From Gnetum montanum (Eukaryota; Streptophyta; Gnetopsida; Gnetales; Gnetaceae), in NCBI GenBank assembly GCA_015680685.1, contig MNCI01006902.1:64001-92691 (forward strand): a stretch of 28,691 nt of DNA, in the 5' to 3' direction. Each line of letters opens with the position of its first letter. Position 1 is the first letter of the stretch. Position numbers and translations under genes: made by a program. The notes beneath the pieces are model-generated. The model worked only from the letters and a program-made list of their open reading frames with translations. It was not told the DNA's origin and searched no databases. Shown here in pieces: positions 1 to 9,285 of this stretch.

Positions 1-98
1 ATTATGGTAAATAAATAATTTGGACTTTGTCCTTGGAAAATTGATTCTCACTAGAGATTTTTTAATTTGAAAAATATAAAAAAATTTCTCATCCAAAT

Positions 99-123
99 TA
101 TATATATATATATATATATATAT
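99..123. repeat. TA dinucleotide microsatellite
   Basis: An uninterrupted run of about 12.5 TA units. A T16 homopolymer follows at 233-248. Both are simple sequence in an AT-rich stretch (1-519) in which I see no gene. Confidence 0.95.
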
Positions 124-519
124 CATAAATTTATAGTTAAACTAGTTGATCAAAAACTATGAAATATCAAGTAAATTTAGAAATAATTTGCTTATTGTGC
201 AAGCAACATGAAGTTTAGCAACTGTTTGAGAGTTTTTTTTTTTTTTTTCTTAAACAATAAAAGGATAATTTTTTTAATTTATTTATGCTTTGCTACACCC
301 ATGACTTTTCCTGATTTTACAACAGCCCCTACATAACACAATTCAAAATCTATGTATTGCACAGAAAGAAAATGTTTTTCATTGAATCAATCAAGAAAAA
401 AACTTGTAACGCCCTCTTGGAATTGTGGAATTGCTTGAATAAATCCTCCATCTGACAATAAATAAATTGGATTTCTCGGCCTAAAACTGCCAGCATTGCA
501 CCATTGGATTTTGTTCAAT

Positions 520-649
520 AATCCAGTCAAAACAATTATTCAATGGTGTAAATGGAAACAAAACAGAAGACATCCATTAGCCACAATCCAGTCAAAACAA
601 TTATTCAATGGTGTAAATGGAAACAAAACAGAAGACATCCATTAGCCAC
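520..649. repeat. Perfect 65-bp tandem duplication (two copies)
   Basis: Positions 520-584 and 585-649 read as the same 65-bp sequence, beginning AATCCAGTCAAAAC and ending CATTAGCCAC. I see no mismatch, so the duplication is recent or is an assembly error. No coding frame spans it convincingly. Confidence 0.93.
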
Positions 650-1869
650 AATAGTATAGTGAAATTATTTAACTGGTCTATTAGATTTCATACAGTAAAA
701 CTAAAACTAAAGCTTATATAGTAGATTGAGGTTTCAGCTATTTCTTTTGCAAAATACCTTTTTTTCTTGACTTTCATTAAAAAGAAGAAATCAAGATCAA
801 TTACGTTACAATGGTATCAAGATCAGTTACAATAAAATAGAAAGGCACCTGCTCCAATTTTTAAACATAAAGACTAGTTTTTCACAATAAGAAAGGCAAA
901 AAAATCAGGAGAAGTGCAGAAATGTCATGGTGAAAAGATATGTCATGACGAAAAGATAGAAGGGTGGAAATAAGGTTGAATGAGAGACGAAAAACGTTAT
1001 TTATTTCAAATAGAAGACTTAAGCCAGACACCAATTGAAAAATGCTTATAATTATTGCATCCCAACCAGTAACTCTGTAATTCCAACATGTGAAATGTGA
1101 ACTTAAAGTTATTGCAACGTTGCAAATCTTAATGTGTATTGAGAGGACACATTGGAATAACTAATGTTAGATTGTTTTGTCAGCGTTACTGGACTAAGAA
1201 ATTTTATAATTAAGAGAGTCATTGCAAAAATTTCCGCCAGTAGGAATTCTAAAACTTGTGTGCTGTGCGAAAGTAGAAATTGAAATTCAGTTTTAGAAAG
1301 GATTTTCAGTCTTGGACCGAGGTTATTCGAACTCTCGAACAAGGTAACAAGCCCAACAAGGTAACAAGCCCCATCCCAGATACAACTTAGAAAGAAACCG
1401 TTCAGAGGAATATACAAAACCATCGTATTTTACACTAATTAATCTCACGTATAAGTAAATTTTTAAAAAAATTTCCAACATTGAAAGTTCAAATCAAATA
1501 AACCAACACCTAAATTCTTTTTCAAAGCTCATGTTAAATATAGTTTTGCTTTAAAAGTAGATGTTCTTTCTCCAAATCATAGCAATCCCCTAAAACGGTG
1601 ATCATGTTAACTCCAGAAATGCATTTTGTGTTTCTCATTACCATAGTTTTGATTGTTTCGAAGAAATCGCAGCAGAAACGGGCTTTTCATGGCGTGATCA
1701 AATAAAATTTTTTGAAACCATGTCTGTATGAAAGATTTCAAGCGATTCACAAATAGCAGAGAAAATAACGGACCATACAAAATTTCATAAAGAAATATTT
1801 ATATTGATGTGTTACAGAAAATACGGATCAGATGCATCAAAAATAGAATAGCCTCCGGAACTCATGGGT
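650..1869. other. AT-rich intergenic stretch without a recognisable gene
   Basis: The longest open frame here is on the minus strand at 1109-1423 (104 codons). It has no motif I recognise and an irregular composition, so I treat it as chance. The stretch probably includes sequence downstream of the arabinogalactan-peptide-like locus, which reads leftward. Confidence 0.5.
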
Positions 1870-1871
1870 GT

Positions 1872-1877
1872 TTTATT
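1872..1877 (-). terminator. Possible poly(A) signal AATAAA for the AGP-like locus
   Basis: The minus strand reads AATAAA here, roughly 230-250 bp past the end of the recognisable peptide. This is a reasonable 3' UTR distance for a plant gene. The motif is common by chance in AT-rich DNA, so the assignment rests only on position. Confidence 0.3.
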
Positions 1878-1972
1878 TCCTGAGCAACCCAAGAAAAGCG
1901 TCACAACTTTAACAGAAGAGGCCAAACAAATACAACCAGCGCCTCAAAAACCAGAAAAATGCAGCAAAACAT

Positions 1973-2238
1973 TTAAGTAGAATCTATAAATGTAAGGCAA
2001 AAGAATGGATAAGAAAACAAAAAAAAAAGAAAAAAACAAAAAGAATATCCTTCATCAGTGAAAGAGAGACGCCATGCAACAGTGGGCAGAAATGCAGATA
2101 GTGTTGAAGCAGATCCAGTCTCTATTGATGGGCTTGGAGCAGGGACAAAATCCCCCCAATCTTGTGCAAAAGCTGCTGCTCCATCATCATCATAACTGCA
2201 ACTACAGACATTAACAGAGCTGTGTTCTTCGCTGCCAT
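1973..2238 (-). pseudogene. Arabinogalactan-peptide-like gene, split by one frameshift
   Basis: From ATG at 2238 the minus strand encodes MAAKNTALLMSVVAVMMM, a typical secretory signal start (lysine, then a hydrophobic core), but this frame stops at 2122-2124. In the neighbouring frame, open to 1973, the sequence continues GAAAFAQ-DWGDFVPAPSPS-IETGSAS. That supplies the end of a signal peptide (AFA-Q), an Ala/Pro/Ser core with PAPSPS, and a small-residue stretch like the GPI-attachment region. Such short cell-surface proteoglycans are processed in the secretory pathway, O-glycosylated on hydroxyproline and GPI-anchored. The break lies in or beside an ATGATGATGATGG run, so slippage or a base-call error is plausible. 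The C-terminal part (about LSAFLPTVAWRLSF, then a T-rich stretch) is a poor GPI tail and may hold a second shift. I see an AGP-like peptide; whether it is a pseudogene or a sequence error is open. Confidence 0.55.
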
Positions 2239-2372
2239 TTTCCACTGAAAAAGCTTGAAAGAACTCGAAACAATTGGAGTTGCAAAGAAGAATCAATTTG
2301 AAAACGGACCAAGATCAAAGAACAGAATCTGTGCAATTCAATTACATAACCGAATTTATTGTTGTATGAGAG

Positions 2373-2380
2373 TATTTATA
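2373..2380 (-). promoter_or_regulatory. TATA box (TATAAATA) of the AGP-like gene
   Basis: The minus strand reads TTATAAATACTCTC here, about 135 bp upstream of the ATG at 2238. Initiation about 30 bp downstream would give a 5' UTR of roughly 100 nt. The distance, orientation and neighbouring signal-peptide frame together favour a real core promoter. Confidence 0.5.
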
Positions 2381-2399
2381 ACCCAGAACAACATACAAA

Positions 2400-3295
2400 A
2401 AACGGAGAAAGTTCCAGTATGAGTTCAGGTGCGTTCTCAGATCCACGGGAATCGACCGTTTAATTTCAGGACCCAACAAGCTTGTCATCAAAATTGCACT
2501 CCAGATCCGCAAAACAGCAATTTCTTCACATTATTTTAGGAAAGAGATCTCCGCCTTTTTGGAACAAAAAATGGGGTTAGGCGGCATTTGCCAATCTGGC
2601 GCTGCAGAAAATCAAATCCAAACCGTCCAACAAAATTTACTGTTCCTCGCGGCCTCATCTGAGAGTATACAGCGCTGTTTGATTTTACTTAAATAAAATC
2701 CTGGCGACTGCCAAATATCAGTACAGAATCTTAGTTTACGGAACCTTCGGTGGTAAGATTCCTGTTTTAAAAATATTTTCATTCCTACATTCGTTGTTGC
2801 CAAGAAAGCTGTAGAAAGCTCGTTTTAGAACCCATTTTTTTATTGCATTCTCCGATCTGTGTCGGATGCTTAACCTGAATTTCGGTCGGAATTTGCAATG
2901 AAGTAAGGAATCTTTTGAGCTTATACAAAGACAAACGAATCAATAGCACCCACCTGGCCGTAAATCATGGAAGGCTAGAATTAATAAAACCGTTTCTCAC
3001 ACCCTGCGTTTGCTATAAATAATTAAATACACCCATTTAGATATTCATAGATATATTATTATAATTGTTCTCTTCCATTTGGATTTTTACGACATTTCTA
3101 TGCTGATAGTGTATGTGGAATTTTATCATTCATTGTGCATAATAATGAGGCGTTAAGGTTACTTGCAAGAGTTTTTAATTCTACTATGCAGTATTGAATT
3201 ATAAATTTTTTAAAAATTTTATTTGAATTACAAATTTAAAAAATACATTTTTAACAAAATTTTGCTTGATTTATAAATTTTTTAAAAATATGTGA
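2400..3295. other. Upstream flank of the AGP-like gene; no gene seen
   Basis: This could hold upstream promoter sequence for the leftward AGP-like locus. A minus-strand frame of 63 codons at 2612-2803 has no recognisable motif. From about 3140 the DNA becomes very AT-rich with runs such as ATTTTTTAAAAATTTT. Confidence 0.4.
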
Positions 3296-3585
3296 AAGAA
3301 ATTCTAAATCCATGAGATCTTAATAAGAAAAAACACAAGAAAATACAAGATTTTGTTGTTTTAGCACCAAGTCCATCATTAAAGACAATATCTACTTTAA
3401 CATAGCAAAGTTAAGTAAGAAAAAAAAAAGAAATATTAGGTAGCAGGGAATGATAATTAATAGTTTACTAGATCCAATGATCTTAATAGACTTAATAAAA
3501 AATAAGAAAAGCACAAGATTTTCTTACTTTATCACAAGTTCATCATTGAAGAATAAATATGCTTCAACAATAGCCATAGCAATGT
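3296..3585. repeat. Diverged direct repeat, period about 150-165 bp
   Basis: Two related blocks, about 3296-3400 and 3465-3585, share the order GATCTTAATA, an A-rich stretch, CACAAGATTTT, then AGTTCATCATTRAAGA and ACTTTAACA/GCTTCAACA. They are diverged, so this is an old local duplication or part of an unrecognised repeat. Confidence 0.45.
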
Positions 3586-3803
3586 TTCTAGAGATCTGAA
3601 CTTAAAAACTAATGGGAGTAGCAGCAACTCTTAAAGGTTTCAATTCGTGATGACAACTCATAGACTCTCCTCACAAATAGCATATGGGAAGCCCAAGATG
3701 ATTTTACAAGGAGTTATATGGCTTAATAAACATAATATTCTCAAATTTCCAAATTGGTAAAATAAACAATATTTCAAAAAAAATTCTACAAATGTAAAAG
3801 AAA

Positions 3804-4721
3804 TGATGAGAAGCGAGGTACCCCCTACGCTTAACCATATGAATACAAGCGTTTCACGCACGATCTGGTCGAATTCCAAGGACTAAGTGCCTATGTGCCT
3901 TTGTGGAACAAGGACGGGTTGATTGATCGTTATCTTCCCAAACTTACTTGTATATTACGATTGTATGGTTAAGTAAGCTTGAGGCATATGATTTTTATAG
4001 CTTTTATGTTTTTATGTCTTGCTGCTAATAAGGGAGAAAAGAGAGAGATAACTAAGTGACTAATTTAACTTAGCTACTGATTAACTAGGCTTTAAACTAA
4101 TCCTAACACCAATATCCATTCTCACTTGCCGTACACATCTTGAACCAGCGCAACACTACTGGGATTACCAAACGCTAATCGTTACTAGGTTACCAAGTGT
4201 TACACACATGCTCGAAGTAATCGTACTGTGTGTGCTAATAACAGAAATGTAAAATAAAATGCAATAAATGCAGACGAAAATAAAATAAAATAAATGAGTA
4301 AGAAAACAAATCTCAAGTGCTGCAAGGATGAATCCAAGAGCTCGTCTTTATTTTCGTCCACAAGGTGTGCTCAAGTACACGATACTCGAATAAAGATCCG
4401 TCCACACTTAGACCTCCTACTACGAGCACTTGGAAAATACTCTAACTTGACTCCTAAAAGACTTCTAAAAGGCTTTCATTGGAAGACTCCCTTCCAAGAC
4501 TTCTTTTTCAAACTTTTTCTTCCCTAAATTGTGCACCTGGGCACTCTATTTATGGGCTTGGGACCAACTACTCTAATAATTACAAACATTGCCACTCTAA
4601 TTTTAGAGAAATTTCCCCTCTAATTTTAAAGAAACTGTCACTCTAATAATAACCATTCTAATAATTAGAGTAACTACTCTAATAACATCCACTCTAATTA
4701 TTAGAGTAATTGCTCTCATCA
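3804..4721 (-). repeat. 3' LTR of element 1
   Basis: It starts TGATGAGAAGCG and ends GCTCTCATCA in plus-strand reading, so it has short inverted ends with TG...CA. It is homologous to the LTR at 10726-11513. On the minus strand, U3 (about 4560-4715) carries repeated ACTCTAAT/ATTAGAGT inverted motifs, followed by a TATA-like CATAAATA at 4547-4554 and a shared R/U5 with two TACCAA motif copies. The plus-strand ORF at 4294-4527 is chance. Confidence 0.9.
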
Positions 4722-4733
4722 TACCCCCACGAC
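4722..4733 (-). other. Polypurine tract next to the 3' LTR of element 1
   Basis: The minus strand reads GTCGTGGGGGTA directly before the LTR start TGATGAGAGC. Plus-strand priming from a G-rich tract here is standard for LTR elements. The same GTGGGGGTA (or GTGAGGGTA) abuts the LTRs at 15621, 22329 and 27611. Confidence 0.75.
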
Positions 4734-6600
4734 TAAATGAAAATTCATCCTCGAGTTCCTTACAAAATATTGAGAAGGTATGGGATTATTGACTAATTGG
4801 CAACTAACTGTGGAATGGGATAACAAATTCAATGTGCCCAGTGAACGAATCAATAAGCATATTACAACATTAGTGTTCATGACCATTGTCGTGAACACTC
4901 GTACATAAATGACATCTAAGCCTTTATTTGGTAGCTTGTAGAGAAAGAGAGAGAAAGAAAATGAAGTGTGTTGCCGCCAATGCTAAGATTGCATCTTTCA
5001 TTGTTTATCCATAGCCATGCCACCAGACTTGCTCCTTTTGTAAATGCTCTAGTTTCGGTCCATCTTGAGTGCTTCCTCCAAGCTCAATCCATTGTTTGTA
5101 TGATCGTCATCTACACACACAACACAGTTACAAATGAGCAAGGATAGATAAACCACAATGTAGTTGATACCTTGCCTCAATATGAAGCACATTGGCTAAG
5201 TTGTGGTTATGGAAGAAACTAGTTCAGAGATTTATCATTGGCAACTACCCAAGGTGTAGGGGTTAGGCAATTAGTAAAATGGAAAAAATTGAAAAATTTG
5301 TGCCAGGGCCCCCACAACTAAGAGTGAACCTCGGGTAGCTATAAGATGGAAAAATATGAGGAATAAGAAAGATAAAAAAAAATAACAACGGCAACGTCAA
5401 TAAAATGGATGTCATGGATGGGGATGAAACAAAAGATGATTGATTGCAAGAAATGTATAAGGAAAAAAACTTAACAATTGCACCAACAAGGAATGCTAAT
5501 GGATCCTCCCCAAAGCAGGTTCATGCCTTTTATGCCCTGACAAACCCACAAACCAAAGAGTCCGTAGGCTCTAGGAATGTCATTTGGAAGCAAGAGTTAA
5601 AAACTTACCCACAAGAATTCACCAAAGAAAAATAATGCATCAACCCAAAACGGATTAATGATAAAATCAACAATGAGGTGGAAATGGGAAGAAAGATGGA
5701 AAGGCGAGAATGGAATGGAATCCCAAGAACAAGGTTGTGTAAAGTCCCTTGTGTATTTCATGGTTAATGTGACTAAGGAGAACTCATCCCAAATCCAGAC
5801 TCAAACAAACCACATCCAGTCACCTTGCATTAACACACTTGACCAATCCATCCACTTGAAGCAACAAAAACGCTTCCACAAAGAGTCACGACCATTCCGA
5901 GGAGAGCGAGATGGAGAAGCAAGAAGTGAAAATGGGCCTTAGTTAGAGGGAACCTTCAGGCATGGGTAACATGTCTTTCCAGTTTTATAACTAGTGCTTG
6001 TAGCCCATATTGCTTTATTATGTTTAAGAGGTGTGCTTTAAATTCTCACTTTTCTCCTCTTTTTTCTTTTTGCGTGAGAACCACACCATGCAAAGATTTT
6101 GTAGCCATATTGCTTTATTATGTCTAAGGGGTGTGCTTTGAATTCTTACTTTTTTCCTTCTTCTTTTTTTTTTGTGAGAACCACGCCATGCAAAGACTTA
6201 TTTTTTTTTACTCGACTTCCTGATTTTTGAACAATGTTAGAATGGTGGAAAACCCAAGAAAAAGCATCCAAGCACCCAAGAGAATGGCCAGCACAAATGC
6301 ATCGAATCCCCTTAAAGTCACACCCTTTTCATCCTTTGAGTCTTTCCTTAGTTTAAAAAATACCCAGCCACCAATTCATTAAAAGTTTACTTAGAAAAAG
6401 GGGACTGTACAGTTTCAAGCCAAAGGAGACCATAGACTTGTATGGATGAGTGGACGGTGTGGACTCATTGCCTATTTTATCAAAAGAACCATACCTTAAT
6501 ATCAGCATCATAATTCAAAGGTAAAAACAAAACATTAGCAATCAATATGATATAATTCAATCCACCATCATGAGCACTTATTAGATGACGAATAAAAGTA
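4734..6600 (-). other. 3' non-coding region of element 1
   Basis: About 1.9 kb between the pol remnant and the PPT. Plus-strand frames at 5444-5635 and 5658-5942 are antisense and unlikely to be genes. Short blocks recur in element 2, notably TTCARGCATGGGTAACATGT at about 5956 and 19941, and a GGATCCTCYCCAAAG block at about 5500 and 19463. This shows the region is an old shared part of the family and not captured host DNA. Confidence 0.6.
6000..6200. repeat. Tandem duplication of about 101 bp inside element 1
   Basis: Copy 1 (6000-6100) and copy 2 (6101-6200) both run GTAGCC(C)ATATTGCTTTATTATG, GGTGTGCTTT, a pyrimidine-rich tract, then GTGAGAACCAC and CCATGCAAAGA. They differ at a modest number of sites, so this is an older duplication than the one at 520. 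Confidence 0.85.
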
Positions 6601-6714
6601 AATCAAGAAAACAAAGAAATAGTAAAAACATGAATGATGGTGTAAAACAAAAATAAGAAAAGTTGAAAGAATGTGTAAAACAAAAATTCAAAAAGAACTG
6701 AGGGCCTAGAATGG

Positions 6715-7227
6715 TTAGGATAGGTGGCCATCTCCCCCACGACTGAGTTGGAAGGAGGAGATTTGAAATAGTGAGCAAGGTTGTCCATCAACAGAGGTAG
6801 CATGTGTACTGGCTGTCCTAAGCTCATGGAAAGGTTTGGTTTGTTGTATGTTGACCAACAGTTTCTTATTTGGGCTTTCAAGTTTGTATATTGTCATGGC
6901 CCCTAAAGGAAAAGTTGCATAAATAATATAGGGTCCTTCCCACAGTGTTTAAAATTTAGTATGTTGTGGCACATGTGTGGGATTCCAGTAAAAAACCTTA
7001 TCTCTTGGCTGATATTTAACTTTCCTAATTCTTAGGTCATGACATTGTTTATTGAATTCAATAAATCTCTTATAGTAGCCAGTATGTTCAAAGAATGACC
7101 AAATATCTTTGACATTTTTCGATTGATGGGTAATTCCTTGGATAATTTTGATTTTCTTGGGGTCTACCTCTATCCCTGTGTGTGAGATTTTGTGCCCTAG
7201 TACTACGCCTTCTTGGATCATCAAATG
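6715..7227 (-). pseudogene. RT C-terminal part fused to integrase C-terminus (element 1)
   Basis: One minus-strand frame of 171 codons, broken by one internal stop at 6949. The first part (7227 to about 7060) reads VVLGHKIS..GIEVDPKKI...WSFFEHTGYYKRFI, the end of a Ty3/Gypsy reverse transcriptase (connection after the palm). It then runs straight into NKQCHDLR..KYQPRDKVFYW and, past the stop, LWEGPYII..MTIYKLES, which match the integrase C-terminal region with its WEGPY motif. The rest of the connection domain, RNase H and the integrase HHCC and DDE core are missing, so this is an internal deletion that kept the frame. The stop replaces a codon probably CAA (TAA seen). The N gap at 7228-7253 cuts its upstream side. 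Confidence 0.8.
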
Positions 7228-7253
7228 NNNNNNNNNNNNNNNNNNNNNNNNNN
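7228..7253. other. Assembly gap (26 N)
   Basis: A run of N separates the RT C-terminal fragment from an inverted contig (7254-7664). The true gap must hold the RT catalytic part, so its real size is probably several hundred bases. Confidence 0.97.
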
Positions 7254-7664
7254 CATTAGAGCAAGTCCACCGCCAACTTCCAAACCTTAACCTCGAAAAT
7301 ATCAACTAAGGAAAGTTGGAAATCCCTGAGAAATTTAAGCAGGAGCCCCTTGAGCTGAAACCATTGCCCACTAGTATGAAATACACGTTCGTTAAAAATG
7401 GAAAGTCGGTAATTATTAACGCTAAGCTTGCTCCACAACAAAAAGAGAGACTGCTGAAAGTGAATAAATAGATGGTCGAAAGGCTTCGCTTGGTCATATC
7501 TCGAATTAACTAGAATAGATCCTAGGATATGCCAACATAGGATTTACACTGACCCATCCATGAAGCCTCGAAGACAACTGCAGAGGTAATTGAACCCTAA
7601 GCTGAAGCAAGTAGTTAAGGAAGAAATCGAACAGCTTCTCAAGGCTAGGTTCATATACCCCATT
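7254..7664 (+). pseudogene. Inverted contig: protease-RT linker and RT N-terminus
   Basis: Read on the plus strand, it encodes LELKPLPTSMKYTFV, AKLAPQQKERLLKV, then KPRRQLQR and KQVVKEEIEQLLKARFIYPI. This is the classic order just before the RT catalytic core in Athila-type pol. The rest of element 1 is on the minus strand. The first 297 bp are the reverse complement of 7666-7962, and the N at 7665 marks a join. The simplest reading is a small contig scaffolded backwards whose 297-bp overlap with its neighbour was not merged. Placed correctly, it would follow 7666 on the minus strand and lead toward the RT fragment at 7227. Stops such as TAG and TAA sit at several codons. Confidence 0.8.
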
Positions 7665-7665
7665 N

Positions 7666-7962
7666 AGTGTAAATCCTATGTTGGCATATCCTAGGATCTA
7701 TTCTAGTTAATTCGAGATATGACCAAGCGAAGCCTTTCGACCATCTATTTATTCACTTTCAGCAGTCTCTCTTTTTGTTGTGGAGCAAGCTTAGCGTTAA
7801 TAATTACCGACTTTCCATTTTTAACGAACGTGTATTTCATACTAGTGGGCAATGGTTTCAGCTCAAGGGGCTCCTGCTTAAATTTCTCAGGGATTTCCAA
7901 CTTTCCTTAGTTGATATTTTCGAGGTTAAGGTTTGGAAGTTGGCGGTGGACTTGCTCTAATG
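7666..7962 (-). pseudogene. Protease-RT linker of element 1 (correct orientation)
   Basis: The minus strand continues from protease through HRQLPNLNLENIN, a stop, LEIPEKFKQEPLELKPLP and KYTFVKNGKSVIINAKLA. This segment typically lies between protease and RT in Athila-like pol. It is identical to the first 297 bp of the inverted contig. Confidence 0.75.
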
Positions 7963-8550
7963 TGTCTATGCTATCGATGTAAGCGTAAGTCAAACCCTCA
8001 ATTGGTTCCATGCATATGATTGAACTACTTTCTTGATCATATGTCAACCACTAGGTGTCTTCCTATCATGTGGCTACTGCATACAGGCATTTTTGTATGT
8101 TACTCACTTGTGCACACTGATTGCATGTAGGCAATGCTAAACTTTGCACAAACCATGACCTCTGCATGCAATTACACCCTATGTCACTGTATGCGATGCA
8201 CGAAACTTTCTTCTTCTCAATCTTTCCGAATGTATTTTCTTTTGATATTTCTAGGGAAAGATCACAGATTCCTAGGCATGCATCGATGGTACCTAACCAT
8301 GCTCTTCCCATTATGATTGGGAAGTCCCCTCTACCATTGTTTACCTGAATCACTAAGAAGTCAGCTAGGTACAACCACCCACAAACAGTGGTAATAATGT
8401 CTTCCACCAGTCCCAATGGGATAATGATGGACTGGTCGGCAAACTCTAGATGGATGTTGCTCTTTTTTAATGGAGGCAAGTTCCAGGCCTTGTACATTTC
8501 TTGAAAAAGCAAGTTGACATCGGAACTTGAATCCAAAAGAGCCTTGCATG
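7963..8550 (-). pseudogene. Retropepsin-type aspartic protease of element 1
   Basis: The minus-strand frame at 8536-8066 reads LLDSSSDVNLL at the active-site turn, then LEFADQSIIIPLGLVEDIITTV, ADFLVIQV and FPIIMGRAWLGTIDA. That is the usual order for Ty3/Gypsy retropepsin: the DSG-type loop, the flap region, then the IILGR-type strand. The enzyme would cut the Gag-Pol polyprotein in the virus-like particle. The normal D-S/T-G is D-S-S here (Gly replaced by Ser, a G-to-A change), so activity is doubtful. After the domain the frame runs through a Cys-containing stretch to a stop at 8066. Antisense frames at 8121-8348 are shadows. Confidence 0.8.
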
Positions 8551-8583
8551 GTGCATTTCCATCATATCAAAGGACTCCTAGGA

Positions 8584-9285
8584 TTAAAGAATTTCTTGGG
8601 AAGGTGACCAACTTTGATCCCAATCAGTGACAGCATGTGTTAGCATGACCATATGCATTGAGTGCGGTGGTTGAGTTGAAGGAGGCTCCAAAGTTTTGAT
8701 TGATACTGAGGCATCTAAGGCATCAGCCGCTTGTGATTGCAAGGGCTTGGTTGGTCTGTTGGTTCTAAAGAAAGGTCTTTTCTTCATGTGGTTGTTGGAA
8801 CCAATAGTAGGTTGAGAGTTAACAGCCCTTGTGGCATTACGTTGTTGCGGTTGGGTAGGGATTTCACCCTGCATAGTTAGAGTAGGTGGTAGTGGAGCTA
8901 TTGGTGGAAGAGATGCAGCTAGATGAGAAGGATGATATGCTTACAAAATATCTCCCCTAGAACAGGAAGTCCCATAATACTCGCGAGCTTAGTAGTGAGG
9001 TTGAGGAGTGATGTGACCAGTAGAGTCACATGGGGAGATTGGATTTTGCACGTAATATCCATACAGGTCAGGTTGCCGATAAAGATATTGTTGCCTTGGT
9101 GGTCGCATTCCCCATGATTGTGGGTGCTACCACTATTGATATTTCTCAATCGATTGTGGTGGAGTTCCATTAGGATAATATGTTAAGGGTTGGTAGAACT
9201 ACCTTGGATTACCTTGAGGATAAGGTAACCTTTGGGGTGTTTGCCTTTTTTTTAATTGTGGGTTGAGTGCATACACCCTAGACTC
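8584..9285 (-). pseudogene. Gag C-terminal Pro/Gln-rich spacer of element 1
   Basis: Frames at 9170-8919 and 8874-8584 encode a low-complexity Pro/Gln/Ser-rich stretch, including YGYYVQNPISPCDST (in pieces) and PTQPQQRNATRAVN...KKRPFFR. The counterpart in element 4 (24843-25408) reads YYVQQPVSPSGST and EPQQKNATYVVN...RKHPFFR. So it is a conserved part of the polyprotein between the Cys/His cluster and protease, broken here by stops and frameshifts. Confidence 0.65.

Larger units (their letters stand above)
7254..7962. repeat. 297-bp perfect inverted repeat (7254-7550 / 7666-7962), likely assembly artefact
   Basis: The two arms appear identical over 297 bp and are separated by 115 bp ending in an N. 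One end abuts the 26-N gap. Each arm encodes the same linker peptide in opposite orientation. The surrounding element has decayed, so perfect arms are not expected from an old duplication. Confidence 0.9.

Noticed and set aside
1973-2040. Phe-rich hydrophobic C-terminus as a real membrane anchor of the AGP-like peptide
   Set aside because: It is encoded by a T-rich low-complexity tract and probably lies beyond the original stop, so I do not rely on it.
4294-4527. Plus-strand ORF inside the LTR at 3804-4721
   Set aside because: It lies in LTR R/U5 sequence, is antisense to the element, and has no motif.
5444-5942. Two plus-strand ORFs as host exons
   Set aside because: They fall in the 3' region of element 1, antisense, and share blocks with other elements; no domain is recognised.
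7306-7910. Twin 63-codon ORFs on opposite strands (7306-7497 and 7719-7910)
   Set aside because: They are the same antisense frame copied by the misassembly. The coding sense is the linker frame on the other strand.
7254-7962. Long inverted repeat as a hairpin or small-RNA source
   Set aside because: The arms look identical, abut N gaps, and the layout is explained by an inverted contig with an unmerged overlap.
8121-8348. Plus-strand ORFs across the protease region (8121-8348, 8134-8316)
   Set aside because: They are antisense to a clear retropepsin domain.
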